Shown here: positions 37,453 through 46,306 of the stretch, piece after piece
How the letters are laid out: each line of letters begins with the position of its first letter
Numbering within the stretch: the first letter of the stretch is position 1
From: CAZJDV01 sp964544865
GTDB taxonomy: Bacteria > Chloroflexota > Dehalococcoidia > Lucifugimonadales > CAJWER01
Assembly (NCBI GenBank): GCA_964544865.1
Contig: CAZJDV010000006.1
Coordinates: 3,298-67,297, forward strand
Direction: 5' to 3'
DNA length: 64,000 nucleotides
Position numbers and translations under genes: made by a program
The notes under the pieces: generated by a model
Seen by the model: the letters and a program-made list of their open reading frames with translations, nothing else
What the model was told of the DNA's origin: nothing
Databases searched by the model: none

Positions 37453-38985
37453 TCAACTGTCCTCGACCGACGGCCAGCAATGGTTTTCGGGATCGAGCAC
37501 GCGACTCGGCGAGAAGTACTCGGCCGGATAGTCGTCGGGACCGTCCAGTCCAAGTATCTGCTGGACGACGTGGCGGGCGGCGTTGAAGTGAATCGCCGAG
37601 CCCGAGCCGCACATGCCAGCTATGATGTAGTTGCGCTTGCCGTCGAGCAGTCCGACGATGGGGAACTCATCATCCGTGAAGCCCGCGGTGCAGCTCCACT
37701 CCCGTGTCACGTGAATCCGGCCGGCCCCGAAGTATCGATGCATCTCGCCCACTAGGAAGCGGGTGATGAACCGGGACGGCCGGTTTCTCCCCGCGCGCTT
37801 GTAGGACAGCCGCGTCGCGTCCGAGCCGAAAATCACCCCCGCGGCGACCCGGCCGAAGAAGCCTTTACTGGACTGTATGGCCACGTGGGGCTTGATGGCG
37901 TCCGGCCCGCCCTCGGCGTACGCAGCCTGTGTCTGCACAGGATGGAGCACGCCGCGAAACTGCGGATATATGGTCGCGGAGTGGGACTCGGTGGCGTTGA
38001 TGACATGCCGCGCGAGGACGGCGCCTCGATCGGTGTGCACGGCGTAGCGGTCGCCCCGGTCGTCTACGCTCAGGACCTGGGTCCTCGTGAACAGAGTCAC
38101 GTCTCCGGCCCCGATAGCGGTCGATAGGAGGGACCAGACCCACCTGGCGGGGTGCCACGTGGCCGCGCGCCTGGAGAAACCGGCCGGGGCGCCGACGGTC
38201 ATGCCGCTGCGCTCGAGAACCTCTTCGGGCTTGATCCTGTCCCAGTCGTCGAAGCCGGCCTCGCGTCCGACCCGGACCGACTCTTCGAGGGCTGCCTGTG
38301 TCTCGACCTCCTGGCCCTGGACCCAGCCCTGCCGGGTGTACTCGCACTCGAATCCCTCTTCTTTGATTGTACGCTCGATCATGTCCGCGTTCTTGTATGC
38401 GCTCCCGGCGTACGCCGAGGCGAACTGGGACGCTAGCCTGTCCCTCTGCTCGGGCGAGAGATCCGACCGCGTGCGCGCCAGGCCGCCGAGCATCGCGCTC
38501 TTGACGAATGCGAAGAACCGGCCCATGACGACCACACCCTCGTTGCGGCCGCTGGCGCCTGATGCGGCCTCGCTCATCTCCAGGACCGCCATCGTTCCAC
38601 CTCTGCCCCTGGACCAGTGGTAGGCGCAGGCGGCCCCGGTGAAGCCGGCGCCAATGACCACGACGTCTACCTCATCGGGAAGCCGGGCGCCGGACTCTTC
38701 GACCCAGGGGTGGCCCAACAGCGGGTTCTCGGCCGCAAGCCACACGGAGGTCCGCGATACGCGGGAGGCGAAGGTGGTGGTGGTCATGGCGCCGGGGATG
38801 GCCCCCAGCATCTGGCCGGCTGCCCACCGCAGAAAGCGCAGCAGCCGCGCTGGCCCGCCGGAGTCCGGGTCCATGCGCCCCATCAGGCTGCCCGCGGCCC
38901 GCAAGTCGTGCACGCGCAGGCCGGCTAGCAGCCCTAGCATGACCCAGAGCCTGAATGCTATGCCCGGCCTCCGTGTACTCGCCAA
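37453..38985 (-). CDS. FAD-dependent oxidoreductase (DAO family)
   Basis: 511 residues. The dinucleotide motif is VVVIGAGFTGAACAYHWSRG near residue 105, with ASGASGRNEG after it and a C-terminal FAD block GMCGSGSAIHFNAA, the layout of D-amino-acid-oxidase-like flavoproteins (glycine oxidase, sarcosine oxidase, GlpD relatives). About 100 extra N-terminal residues, mildly hydrophobic, precede the flavin domain. I choose TTG 38985 because AAGGAG lies 9 bases upstream, overlapping the stop of the preceding Gfo/Idh gene. Probably oxidises an amine or hydroxyl acid; substrate unknown. Confidence 0.85.
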   Translation of the reverse strand: MASTRRPGIAFRLWVMLGLLAGLRVHDLRAAGSLMGRMDPDSGGPARLLRFLRWAAGQMLGAIPGAMTTTTFASRVSRTSVWLAAENPLLGHPWVEESGARLPDEVDVVVIGAGFTGAACAYHWSRGRGGTMAVLEMSEAASGASGRNEGVVVMGRFFAFVKSAMLGGLARTRSDLSPEQRDRLASQFASAYAGSAYKNADMIERTIKEEGFECEYTRQGWVQGQEVETQAALEESVRVGREAGFDDWDRIKPEEVLERSGMTVGAPAGFSRRAATWHPARWVWSLLSTAIGAGDVTLFTRTQVLSVDDRGDRYAVHTDRGAVLARHVINATESHSATIYPQFRGVLHPVQTQAAYAEGGPDAIKPHVAIQSSKGFFGRVAAGVIFGSDATRLSYKRAGRNRPSRFITRFLVGEMHRYFGAGRIHVTREWSCTAGFTDDEFPIVGLLDGKRNYIIAGMCGSGSAIHFNAARHVVQQILGLDGPDDYPAEYFSPSRVLDPENHCWPSVEDS

Positions 38986-38998
38986 GGGGTTGTGCTCC

Positions 38999-40333
38999 TT
39001 ACGGTCCGCCGGGCGCGGACCCGGCGCCGTCAACGGTCTGAGAAATCTCGATCACCCGACGTTCCGTCATAGCGCGGTCCGCGCTGAACCCGGCCAGGTG
39101 GCCGTTGATGGAGTCCTCGATCGTGGTGCAGGAGATGGACCGTGGCTCCCCCAGGATGAACCGGATGAAATCGTCGACCAATCTCAGGTCGCCGCCTCCG
39201 TGCCCGCCGTGGGCGCCAGACATGTCCCCGACCAGCTTGAGGTCCACCTCCTCCTCGGAGTACTCATGCCCCGGCCTCGGGTCGATATGCCGCACCACGA
39301 AAACGCTGTCGTCGAAAACGCCGTAGATCTCGCCGAGGGTGCCTAAGATGTGGATAGAGCGCATTGGGCGTGACGTGCCGCCGACCATGTTGTGGGTCGC
39401 AGTGCTGCCGTCCTCGAACTCGATCGCCACCGACTGGTGGTCCACGACATCGTTGTCGGAGCGCCAGACGCAGCGCCCGTAGCGGTCGTCGTTCTTCAGC
39501 AGATCGATTCTCTGCTCCAGGGTGGGCTCAGGGATGTGGTCCAGCTCACGCCAGACGTAGAACCTCCAGCGGTCCGGATGGTCGATATAGTGCTTGCGCG
39601 CCGAGTACGGGCAATCCGGCTCGATTGGGCAGTCCACCAGGCAGCGGGTCCCGGCGCGCTTGGGGGCCTTCTCCGGCCGGAAGTACATCGTGCCGCCGAA
39701 GCTGGAAACTGAACGAGGTCTCACGCCGCTCTTCATCCACATGATGAGATCCAGGTCGTGGCAGCTCTTCGCCATCAGCATCGTCGAGCCGCCCTCGGCG
39801 CGGCTGCGCCATTTCCCCCTGACGAAGGCGACAGCCATGTGGTGATAGCTGACGTGCTCGTTGGTCTGGATGTTGATGACTTCCCCAATATCGCCGCCGG
39901 CGACCCGCTCGCGGACGGCTCGGTAAAAGGGCGCGTACCTCAATACGTGGCACACCATGATCTTGCGTCCGTGCCGCCTGCCGGCGTTGATGAGCCGCCA
40001 CATATCGTCCTCGCTCGTGGCGAACGGCTTCTCCACGAGGACATCGTAGCCCGCGGCAAGCAGGGGCAGGGACGTGGATACGTGGTAGGCGTCCATCGTT
40101 GTGTTGATGACCGCGTCAGCCATCTGCGGTCGCGCGGCGACCTCCTCCGCGGACTTGAAGCGCTGGGCGAACGGCAGTCCGAACGCCTTGGCGAAGACAT
40201 CGCGCCTGGGCTCGAAGGGCTCAGCGACCCCGACGATCTTCAGTTTTTCAGGATTCTCCAGCGAGTATGAAGCGTACCTGGTGCCCCGGTTGCCCGCGCC
40301 CACGACTACTGCTGTGATCGGCCGTTTTGGCAT
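38999..40333 (-). CDS. Gfo/Idh/MocA family oxidoreductase (2), Cys-rich insert
   Basis: 444 residues, longer than the usual 330-390. Rossmann start VVVGAGNRGTRYASY; EKP as LVEKPFATS; catalytic region AKSCHDLDLIMWM with the conserved His. An insert of about 60 residues has RCLVDCPIEPDCPYSARKHY, a C-x3-C-x5-C pattern that could bind zinc. ATG 40333 with GGAGAGACCG just upstream. First gene of a unit with the FAD oxidoreductase (13 bases between them), suggesting two successive oxidations of one carbohydrate-like substrate. Confidence 0.88.
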   Translation of the reverse strand: MPKRPITAVVVGAGNRGTRYASYSLENPEKLKIVGVAEPFEPRRDVFAKAFGLPFAQRFKSAEEVAARPQMADAVINTTMDAYHVSTSLPLLAAGYDVLVEKPFATSEDDMWRLINAGRRHGRKIMVCHVLRYAPFYRAVRERVAGGDIGEVINIQTNEHVSYHHMAVAFVRGKWRSRAEGGSTMLMAKSCHDLDLIMWMKSGVRPRSVSSFGGTMYFRPEKAPKRAGTRCLVDCPIEPDCPYSARKHYIDHPDRWRFYVWRELDHIPEPTLEQRIDLLKNDDRYGRCVWRSDNDVVDHQSVAIEFEDGSTATHNMVGGTSRPMRSIHILGTLGEIYGVFDDSVFVVRHIDPRPGHEYSEEEVDLKLVGDMSGAHGGHGGGDLRLVDDFIRFILGEPRSISCTTIEDSINGHLAGFSADRAMTERRVIEISQTVDGAGSAPGGP

Positions 40334-40393
40334 CGGTCTCTCCGTAGAGCTTGTTGCTCTTGACAGATATTGCCCCGCATCGTCCACCACTGT

Positions 40394-40928
40394 TCACCAT
40401 AGCTCGCCCTCCCGCCATTCGGCGGACAAGGGCAGATCAAGATCCAGCGCCGGCGTCCTTGGAAGGCGCAGGATCATGACCCGTTCTTCTGGCGTCGGTA
40501 GTAGGGCATTGGGCGTTCGAATAGCGAGTGGGCCTCGCCAGAACTCCCCGCCCAGCCGGAGAGACAGACTGGTCTCAGCTGGGGAAAGTGCGCCCAGATC
40601 GAAGTCGCGGATCGAAGTGGCGAGAGAGCGCATCATCGCGGTCGCGAACCCCATGCGCTGAGCTGTCGTGTGCGTCGCCACCGCTTCGACGTAGGCCGTG
40701 CGGAGGGCGGGTGCGTCGGCACATCGCAACCATCGCGTGACCCACAGCGCGTGGCTGACGAGCTTTCCCTGGCTATATCCCATGACGTGCGTCTCGCCCT
40801 CAAAGGTGTTGAAGAGTGGCTCGAAGTCCGTCTCGTACGCGTGCGAGCTAGAGTGAGAGCATCACCTCTCGTTCCCGAGCGTCCAGCGTGATACTTTTCG
40901 CGATGCGGATTTCGAGCTTTTCGCTCAT
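40394..40928 (-). pseudogene. AAC(2')-like GNAT acetyltransferase, frameshifted
   Basis: Starts ATG 40928 (MSEKLEIRIAKSITLDARER) and shifts near 40849, where one extra base in CTCTAGCTCG creates a TAG; removing it restores YETDFEPLFNTFEGETHVMGYSQG. Further on: TTAQRMGFATAMMRSLA, the acetyl-CoA loop, and TPNALLPTPEERVMILRLP and LSAEWREGELW, which resemble aminoglycoside 2'-N-acetyltransferases. The true substrate is uncertain and similarity to resistance enzymes does not imply resistance. This lesion is not at a homopolymer. The downstream part is intact for 129 codons and could be read from an internal start. Confidence 0.78.
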
Positions 40929-40989
40929 CGGTCCTCAAGATCGCCCCACCTCCGAGTTCTGCCGGCACGGCATAGGACCGCCATCGCCA

Positions 40990-42465
40990 TCACCGCAGGC
41001 GCGGGGTGCCATGCTCAGTCTCGACGGTGGACCTCAGCTCGTCGAGAGACCGCACCTCGAGCCGGGCCGCGCCCCTGTCGCTCAGGGTCCCCAGCCGCGT
41101 CGCCCCGGCAAGACGCTCCCCGGCCTTTGGGATCTCGTCCGCGTAGTGGGGCAGCCACTCCGCCTGGGCCACCAGCATCTCGTCCGTTAGCTGCCAAACC
41201 TCCTCTGGATTGCACACCGCGGCGGTGAGCGGGTCGTGCAACATCGCCTGCTTGAGCAGCGTCACGTCGGCATGGACGGCGGCCTCCTTCGCCATGCGCT
41301 GAACGCTGATGGAGGCGCTACAGGTGGCGGCGCACGCGAGCGGCAGGTCGCCGACCGCCGGTATCCGGATGCCGTCGCCGTCGACGTATCCGGGCGCCTC
41401 GACGACGCAGTCGGCCGGCAGATTCGCGATGGTCCCGCCGTTGCGGACGTTGAAGTGGCCGCGATAGGTTCGTCCGGTCTCCATCGCCTCGATGATCCAG
41501 CTTCCATGCTCGTCGGACCGGGTAACCGGGCCGATCGGCGTGTCCTCGGCCTCCAGCCACACGGGCAGGTCCGTCTCAAACCAGTTCCGACGCTCCATGC
41601 AGACCCTGAGGTAGCCAGCGGTCTCGCCGTGGGACCACCTGGACAGATCGATCCAGTCGCGGACCTCCTCGGGCCGCTTGCGGTACCAGGGAAGGTACTC
41701 CGAGAGGTGGCCGTTGGACTCCGTGCTGTAGTAGCCGAAACGGCGGAGCACGTCTATGCGCACCTTCTCCGTCCTCGAGTAATCGGGGTGTTGTTCGTAG
41801 GCCGCCAGTAGCTCCTCGCCGGTAATCTGGCGCCCCTTGTGCAGTATCTCGACGAACCAGGTCTGGTGGTTTATGCCGGCCGCGGAGACGTGCAAGTCCG
41901 CGGGATTCTCTACGCCGAGCACGTTCGCGATCTGCCGCGTCGTGTTCTGCACCCCGTGGCAGAGGCCGATTACATCGATGCCGTAGTCCAGCGCGGCCCA
42001 TGTGTTCATCGCCATCGGGTTGGAGTAGTTGAGGAACAGCGCGCCAGGCTTGGCGACATCGAGGATGTCCTCGCAGAACGCCAGCACCTGGGGGATGTTT
42101 CGCTGGCCGTACATGATTCCGCCGGCGCAGATTGTGTCGCCGACACACTGGTCTACACCGTACTTCAGCGGTATCTCGACATCCAGGGCGAAGGCTTTCA
42201 GTCCTCCGATGCGGGTGCAGTTGACGACGTAGTCGGCGTCGGCCAGCGCACGGCGCCGGTCGGTCGTCGCGGAAATGGTCGCTGGCAGCTCGTTGGCGCG
42301 GATGTCCTTTCGGCAGAGCCGAGCGATCATGTCCAGGTTGCGCTCCGAGATGTCAAAAAGGGCGAAGTGGGTGTCCTGGAGCTCCGGCACCGCAAGGATG
42401 TCGCGGAACAGTTTGCGGGTAAACCCTATGCTGCCGGCGCCTATGAATGCGACCTTGATTGGCAT
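40990..42465 (-). CDS. Glycoside hydrolase family 4 (alpha-galactosidase/glucosidase type)
   Basis: 491 residues. GH4 enzymes oxidise C3 of the sugar with bound NAD+, eliminate the aglycone and re-reduce, needing a divalent metal. Present: IKVAFIGAGSIGFTRKLFRDIL (NAD loop), LNYSNPMAMNTWA, the metal-site Cys/His in GLCHGVQNT and AGINHQTWF. The C-terminal helical domain ends near residue 440 and an unusual Arg/Glu-rich tail of about 40 residues follows. ATG 42465. Its upstream neighbour, the zinc dehydrogenase, is on the same strand with 56 bases between, and Gfo/Idh genes surround it. Confidence 0.93.
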   Translation of the reverse strand: MPIKVAFIGAGSIGFTRKLFRDILAVPELQDTHFALFDISERNLDMIARLCRKDIRANELPATISATTDRRRALADADYVVNCTRIGGLKAFALDVEIPLKYGVDQCVGDTICAGGIMYGQRNIPQVLAFCEDILDVAKPGALFLNYSNPMAMNTWAALDYGIDVIGLCHGVQNTTRQIANVLGVENPADLHVSAAGINHQTWFVEILHKGRQITGEELLAAYEQHPDYSRTEKVRIDVLRRFGYYSTESNGHLSEYLPWYRKRPEEVRDWIDLSRWSHGETAGYLRVCMERRNWFETDLPVWLEAEDTPIGPVTRSDEHGSWIIEAMETGRTYRGHFNVRNGGTIANLPADCVVEAPGYVDGDGIRIPAVGDLPLACAATCSASISVQRMAKEAAVHADVTLLKQAMLHDPLTAAVCNPEEVWQLTDEMLVAQAEWLPHYADEIPKAGERLAGATRLGTLSDRGAARLEVRSLDELRSTVETEHGTPRLR

Positions 42466-42521
42466 GGACCGATCAAATCTCCACCCCGCTCCCCCGGCAG
42501 CGCCGAAGGACAGACGGGTTC

Positions 42522-43571
42522 CTAGTATTCGATGATGGCGCGGCCCAGGATATCCCCCGCCTCGAGGGCGTCGCAGGCCTCGTTGACCTGGTCCAGTTGG
42601 TATCTTCGGGTCACCAGCTTGTCGAGAGGAAACTTGCCCTCCTCGTGCCAGCGGAGAAACATTGGGAAGTCTTTCTCCGGATAGGTTGCGCCCAGACTGC
42701 CGCGGTACTGCCGCTGGTGATACATGAACAGCCCCGGATCGATGGTCATCTCCTTGCCGGGGATGCCAATCAGCACGGCCATGCCGCCGTGGTTGTCGGC
42801 ACCGGGCCCCCCCCCTCGCGTCGCCGGCAGGATCTGCTCGTTGGTCGCCCTTACGCCGATCGCGTCGAAGGCGAAGTCGACCCCGCCGCCGCTTATCTCG
42901 TGGATAGCCTCTACGGGATCGACCTGCGATGAATTGACGCCATGGGTCGCGCCGAATTTTTTCGCGAACTCGAGTTTTTCATCCTTCAGGTCGACGGCGA
43001 TGACTGGGTATGCTCCCAGAAGGGAAGCCATCTGGATGGCGCACAGCCCTACTCCGCCTGCGCCGAATACCGCCACCGAGTTGCCCGGCCGGACCCTGGC
43101 GGTGTTCAGGACCGCCCCGGCCCCGGTGAGGACGGCGCATCCCACAATGCTGCTCACGGCCGTGGCGTGCTCCTTCGGTATTGGGACGATGTACTCTGCG
43201 TTGGCCAGAACATCCTCGCCCCAGGTGTAGACCGGACCGTGGAGAGGTTCCTCACGATAGGTTGCGCCGCAGTCGACCGCCGCCAAGCGGCCGCTGATGG
43301 GGGTCCGCGGGACCCATGTCACGATGGCGTGGTCGCCCTCGCTTACGTGCTTAACGTCGCGGCCGACCTGTGTGACGACCCCGACGCCCTCGTGTCCGAA
43401 TACGAGAGGCCGCTCCAACTTCGGGTCTCGCATTTGGTGAATCTGCGTTTGGCACACGCCGCTGTACGATAGCTTGACGATGACCTGGTGTGGCTGAGGG
43501 TCTGGGATCTCGATCTCGTCGACGATGAGCCTCTGGTCGATCACGGTCTGGATTGCGGCCTTGCTTCTCAT
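42522..43571 (-). CDS. Zinc-dependent alcohol dehydrogenase (MDR family)
   Basis: 349 residues. GroES-like half with catalytic-zinc ligands in YSGVCQTQIHQM (Cys) and FGHEGVG (His, Glu) and SSIVGCAVLTGAGAVLNTA (Cys); Rossmann half VAVFGAGGVGLCAIQMA. The four-Cys structural-zinc loop is missing: the segment reads WVPRTPISGRLAAVDCG. Acts on an alcohol or polyol, NAD likely because an Asp follows strand two (VIAVDLKDEK). ATG 43571 with GGAG 5 bases upstream. Probably one transcript with the GH4 gene. Divergent from the Gfo/Idh gene at 43717. Confidence 0.92.
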   Translation of the reverse strand: MRSKAAIQTVIDQRLIVDEIEIPDPQPHQVIVKLSYSGVCQTQIHQMRDPKLERPLVFGHEGVGVVTQVGRDVKHVSEGDHAIVTWVPRTPISGRLAAVDCGATYREEPLHGPVYTWGEDVLANAEYIVPIPKEHATAVSSIVGCAVLTGAGAVLNTARVRPGNSVAVFGAGGVGLCAIQMASLLGAYPVIAVDLKDEKLEFAKKFGATHGVNSSQVDPVEAIHEISGGGVDFAFDAIGVRATNEQILPATRGGGPGADNHGGMAVLIGIPGKEMTIDPGLFMYHQRQYRGSLGATYPEKDFPMFLRWHEEGKFPLDKLVTRRYQLDQVNEACDALEAGDILGRAIIEY

Positions 43572-43658
43572 GGATGCTCCGGGTGGGTGTGCGGGCCGAT
43601 CCGCCCAGATTCGCATACTACGCGGTCGGCGAACGCCCCGTCAACCGGAGAATACGCG

Positions 43659-43687
43659 TTGACCCCAGCCCTCCGCTTCCCTAGAAT
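43659..43687 (+). promoter_or_regulatory. Sigma70 promoter of Gfo/Idh gene (3)
   Basis: TTGACC at 43659-43664, 17-base spacer, TAGAAT at 43682-43687; start expected near 43694, just before the AAAGGAG ribosome-binding site. One of the best promoter matches in the window. Confidence 0.7.
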
Positions 43688-43716
43688 CTATCGCAAGACC
43701 GAAAGGAGCCAGTCCC

Positions 43717-44706
43717 ATGACCCTGTCTCTCTGCATCGCCGGTTGTGGCGGATACGCCAGGTCCGTCCTGAACATCGTCAGCGACATGACCGACGAGTTC
43801 GAGTTCTATTTCGCCAGTCGTGACGAGGCTAAGGCAAAGGAGTACTGCGACACCTACGATGGCGCAGGATACTTCGGCGGTTATGAGGAGGTCGCGGCGG
43901 ATCCGCGCGTCGACGCCATGTATTTCTTCACTCCCCACGACATGCACCTGGGCAACGCCAGGATGGCGGCAGGGCATGGAAAGCATGTTTTGATGGAAAA
44001 GCCCATCGCCCGGACCCTCGAGGAGGCCGGCGAGATGGTCGCGGCCGTTGAGGCCGCGGCGGTAAGACTGATGGTGGCGGAGAACTATCGTTTCCTGCCC
44101 GCCGTGGCGAGGACCAGGGAGCTCATGGACGAGGGAGATCTCGGCGATCTGAGGTTGATCCAGATTTACAACGAGGGCTTTCAGACGGCGTCCGGGTGGC
44201 GGACCAACCTCGACAGCGTCGGTGGCGGCGTGTTCATCGACGGCGGCATCCACGGGATCGACATACTCGTCAACATCGGTGGCCTGCCGGACAGAGTGTT
44301 CGCGTTGCAGCCGCCCAAGGTCAACATGCAGTCTGAGGGCGAGGACGGAATGGTCATGGTCGCGAAGCTACCGGAGGGGGGCGTCGGGCTGATCAACTAC
44401 TCGGCGGCGACGGCGGCGAATGAGTCCCGCCAGGAGGTGGCCGTCACATTCTCCAGGGGCGTGGTCCGATTCGACCCGTTCGGCGTCGATCTGACCGTAA
44501 GCACGCGGGAAGGCGAGAGGACCGAGGCGCTGGAAAACGGCCGGTCCGCCGCGTTGCGGGCCATGCTGCGCGAATTCCGCGATAGTATCGTCGAAAGCAG
44601 GGAACCCGCCATGTCGGGCCGGGACGGACTCAGAGACCTCGCGGTCGTGCTGGCGGCATACCGGTCGGTGGCGACAAGCAAAGAGGTCGGTGTCGAGCGT
44701 CCCTGA
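43717..44706 (+). CDS. Gfo/Idh/MocA family oxidoreductase (3)
   Basis: 329 residues. Rossmann start CIAGCGGYARSVLNIVSD, EKP block VLMEKPIARTLEEAGEM, and GGGVFIDGGIHGIDILVNIGG with the conserved His. Hydride transfer from a sugar-type alcohol to NAD(P)+. ATG 43717 behind AAAGGAG. The DinB-like gene begins within 30 bases after its stop. Facing away from the zinc dehydrogenase/GH4 pair, so the region has divergent control. Confidence 0.9.
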   Translation: MTLSLCIAGCGGYARSVLNIVSDMTDEFEFYFASRDEAKAKEYCDTYDGAGYFGGYEEVAADPRVDAMYFFTPHDMHLGNARMAAGHGKHVLMEKPIARTLEEAGEMVAAVEAAAVRLMVAENYRFLPAVARTRELMDEGDLGDLRLIQIYNEGFQTASGWRTNLDSVGGGVFIDGGIHGIDILVNIGGLPDRVFALQPPKVNMQSEGEDGMVMVAKLPEGGVGLINYSAATAANESRQEVAVTFSRGVVRFDPFGVDLTVSTREGERTEALENGRSAALRAMLREFRDSIVESREPAMSGRDGLRDLAVVLAAYRSVATSKEVGVERP

Positions 44707-44733
44707 CATGGGGCGGACAAGAAGAGAATACCA

Positions 44734-45202
44734 TTGCCGGACTCTATTGAGGAATTGGCGGTCAGGTTGGACCGGACGATGCGCGCATTGGTTTGGAGAG
44801 TTGCACGGGATCAGCGACGCCGAGCTGTACACGCCTCCGGCTGAAGGGGAGTGGTCCGTCGCCCAGGCGTGCGCCCACGTGGTCGAGATGGAGGTCCTGT
44901 GGATGCGCAAGGCCGCGAACCTGGCGGAGCGGCCCGACGTCACACGTACGGAAGAGGAAGTGGAGCAGCGGTTCGCCGAGATCGCCGCGCACGCCCGCGA
45001 CCCGCTCGACACGATAGTGCAGCGGCTGCAAGACGCCAACGGACAGGCGCTGAGCATCCTGCGCGAAATGCGGCCCGCCGACCTGGACCAGCCGGGGACC
45101 CTGCGCGGTCCCGTCACCGGCCGGCAGGTGATAGAGCGAGTAGTCATCGAGCACATCGAGGAGCATGCCACGCAGACAGCGGAGGCCCGCGGGTCGGCGT
45201 AG
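44734..45202 (+). CDS. DinB-family protein, probable frameshift near the N-terminus
   Basis: The body (ISDAELYTPPAEGEWSVAQACAHVVEMEVLWM, ending EHIEEHATQTAE) is a DinB-like four-helix bundle of about 155 residues; metal-site His residues are in CAHVVEME and in IEHIEEHATQ. A plain reading from ATG 44690 gives an unlikely Arg/Cys-rich leader. Starting at TTG 44734 instead gives LPDSIEELAVRLDRTMRALV, the normal first helix, if one T is removed from TTT 44792-44794. I therefore think the gene starts near 44734 and carries a one-base error or mutation. Function unknown; some relatives are thiol transferases. Confidence 0.7.
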
Positions 45203-45228
45203 GACCAGGTTCAAATCCGCCCCCGTCC

Positions 45229-46077
45229 CTACCAGCCCAGGCGCTCGATCGCATCGGGCTCCGTATGGCCCCGGTGCAACACGATCCTGTATCGGAAGCG
45301 GACGGAATCGCCGCCGGGGATATACAGCCGCTCGTGGTAGGTCGGGCTGGGGTGAAGCAGGGCGTAGTCCGGCCTGTTCCGCACCCACCACGTTGTCGGA
45401 TGGCGGGGATTGTCCGGGTGGTCGATGACGGCTATGCCGTACACACGGCCGTCTTCCACGTGCTCTCCCGCGTACCCGCACCAGGCGCTACGCCTTCCAA
45501 ATATCTGAGCGGCTTCCGTCCTGCCGTCGGCGTCTAGGAGCTTGCCGGGCGACATGGCGTTGGCGAACCTGATGGCCAGGCCGCTGTAGAACAGGCCGCC
45601 CCGTCCGGGATCCCCTCTCATCAGGTCCAGCGTCACTCCCTGCTCCAGTGCCGAGAGGCGCAGGCCGACGTCGATGACCATGTAGCCATCGCCCGGGGCA
45701 TGCACCGTCGTCTCGCGAACATCGGCCATGAGCTGGGCGCCCCGCCAGTCTATCCAGGCGCTCTCGGTGGTGAGACGGGCTTTCGCAGCATCGGCCGAAG
45801 CCACCGGCACACGCTGGTGCACGATACGCCCGTAGCCGGAGGTCTCGGGCCCCGGCTCCTCCCAGAAGTTCACGCCGTTGACCTTCTTCCACGCCAGCCA
45901 CATGCCGTGGTGGTGGACGTGATCGGGCGGACGGTCCATGGTGAGGGCCGGCGCGCCGGGCAGCCTGAGAGGGTGCCAGAAGGGCATCAGGCCGTCGGGC
46001 TGGAGGCGATAGTCGACGATCTGTTGGCCGTTCCAGGTTACACGGATGCGGTCGTCATCGGATTCGAGCTTGAACAT
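45229..46077 (-). CDS. DUF6807 ('PmoA-like') protein, single domain
   Basis: 282 residues. The family block PDHVHHHGMWLAWKKVNGVNFWEE is here, and PTWWVRNRPDYALLHPSPT and RLYIPGGDSVRFRYRIVLHRG near the C-terminus. Annotated in databases as PmoA because of an old misnomer; it is not methane monooxygenase. The His pair and the beta-sandwich layout suggest a carbohydrate-active or sugar-binding role. ATG 46077 starts MFKLESDDDRIRVTW. A dispersed repeat pair lies between it and the Gfo/Idh gene upstream, which reads on the same strand. Confidence 0.85.
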   Translation of the reverse strand: MFKLESDDDRIRVTWNGQQIVDYRLQPDGLMPFWHPLRLPGAPALTMDRPPDHVHHHGMWLAWKKVNGVNFWEEPGPETSGYGRIVHQRVPVASADAAKARLTTESAWIDWRGAQLMADVRETTVHAPGDGYMVIDVGLRLSALEQGVTLDLMRGDPGRGGLFYSGLAIRFANAMSPGKLLDADGRTEAAQIFGRRSAWCGYAGEHVEDGRVYGIAVIDHPDNPRHPTTWWVRNRPDYALLHPSPTYHERLYIPGGDSVRFRYRIVLHRGHTEPDAIERLGW

Positions 46078-46097
46078 AAGGTCCTCCGGCGGCCGGC

Positions 46098-46244
46098 GAA
46101 ATCGCGATTGCGATTTCTCGATTCCACTGGTCACTGTCATTCGGAGCGGAGCGAAGAATCTGGGGTAGTGTGGGCTCTTCACGCGCCTGAAATCAGAAAC
46201 ACCCCCGCCCCAGATTCTTCCTCGCGTCGCTCGTCAGAATGACA
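46098..46244. repeat. Inverted pair of dispersed repeats with a hairpin
   Basis: GAAATCGC-GATT-GCGATTTC (46098-46117) is a perfect 8-bp stem. TGTCATTCGGAGCGGAGCGA with AGAATCTGGGG (46135-46168) faces CCCCAGATTCTT with CAGAATGACA (46202-46244) in opposite orientation. Same family as the 20171 and 24543 copies. Fills the 229-base space between two co-directional genes. Confidence 0.75.
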
Positions 46245-46306
46245 TGAGTGGGTGTCTCAACATATGCGATACCTATCCCGGTGGGCCCTCGGGGGGAAGA
46301 AGTCAG

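Noticed and set aside
40394..40928. Aminoglycoside resistance gene
   Set aside because: The similarity is to the AAC(2') fold region only, the gene is frameshifted, and many GNAT proteins share this layout without that activity.
45203..45228. tRNA-like GGTTCAAATCC
   Set aside because: Only a T-arm-like string; no acceptor stem, anticodon arm or D arm can be built around it.
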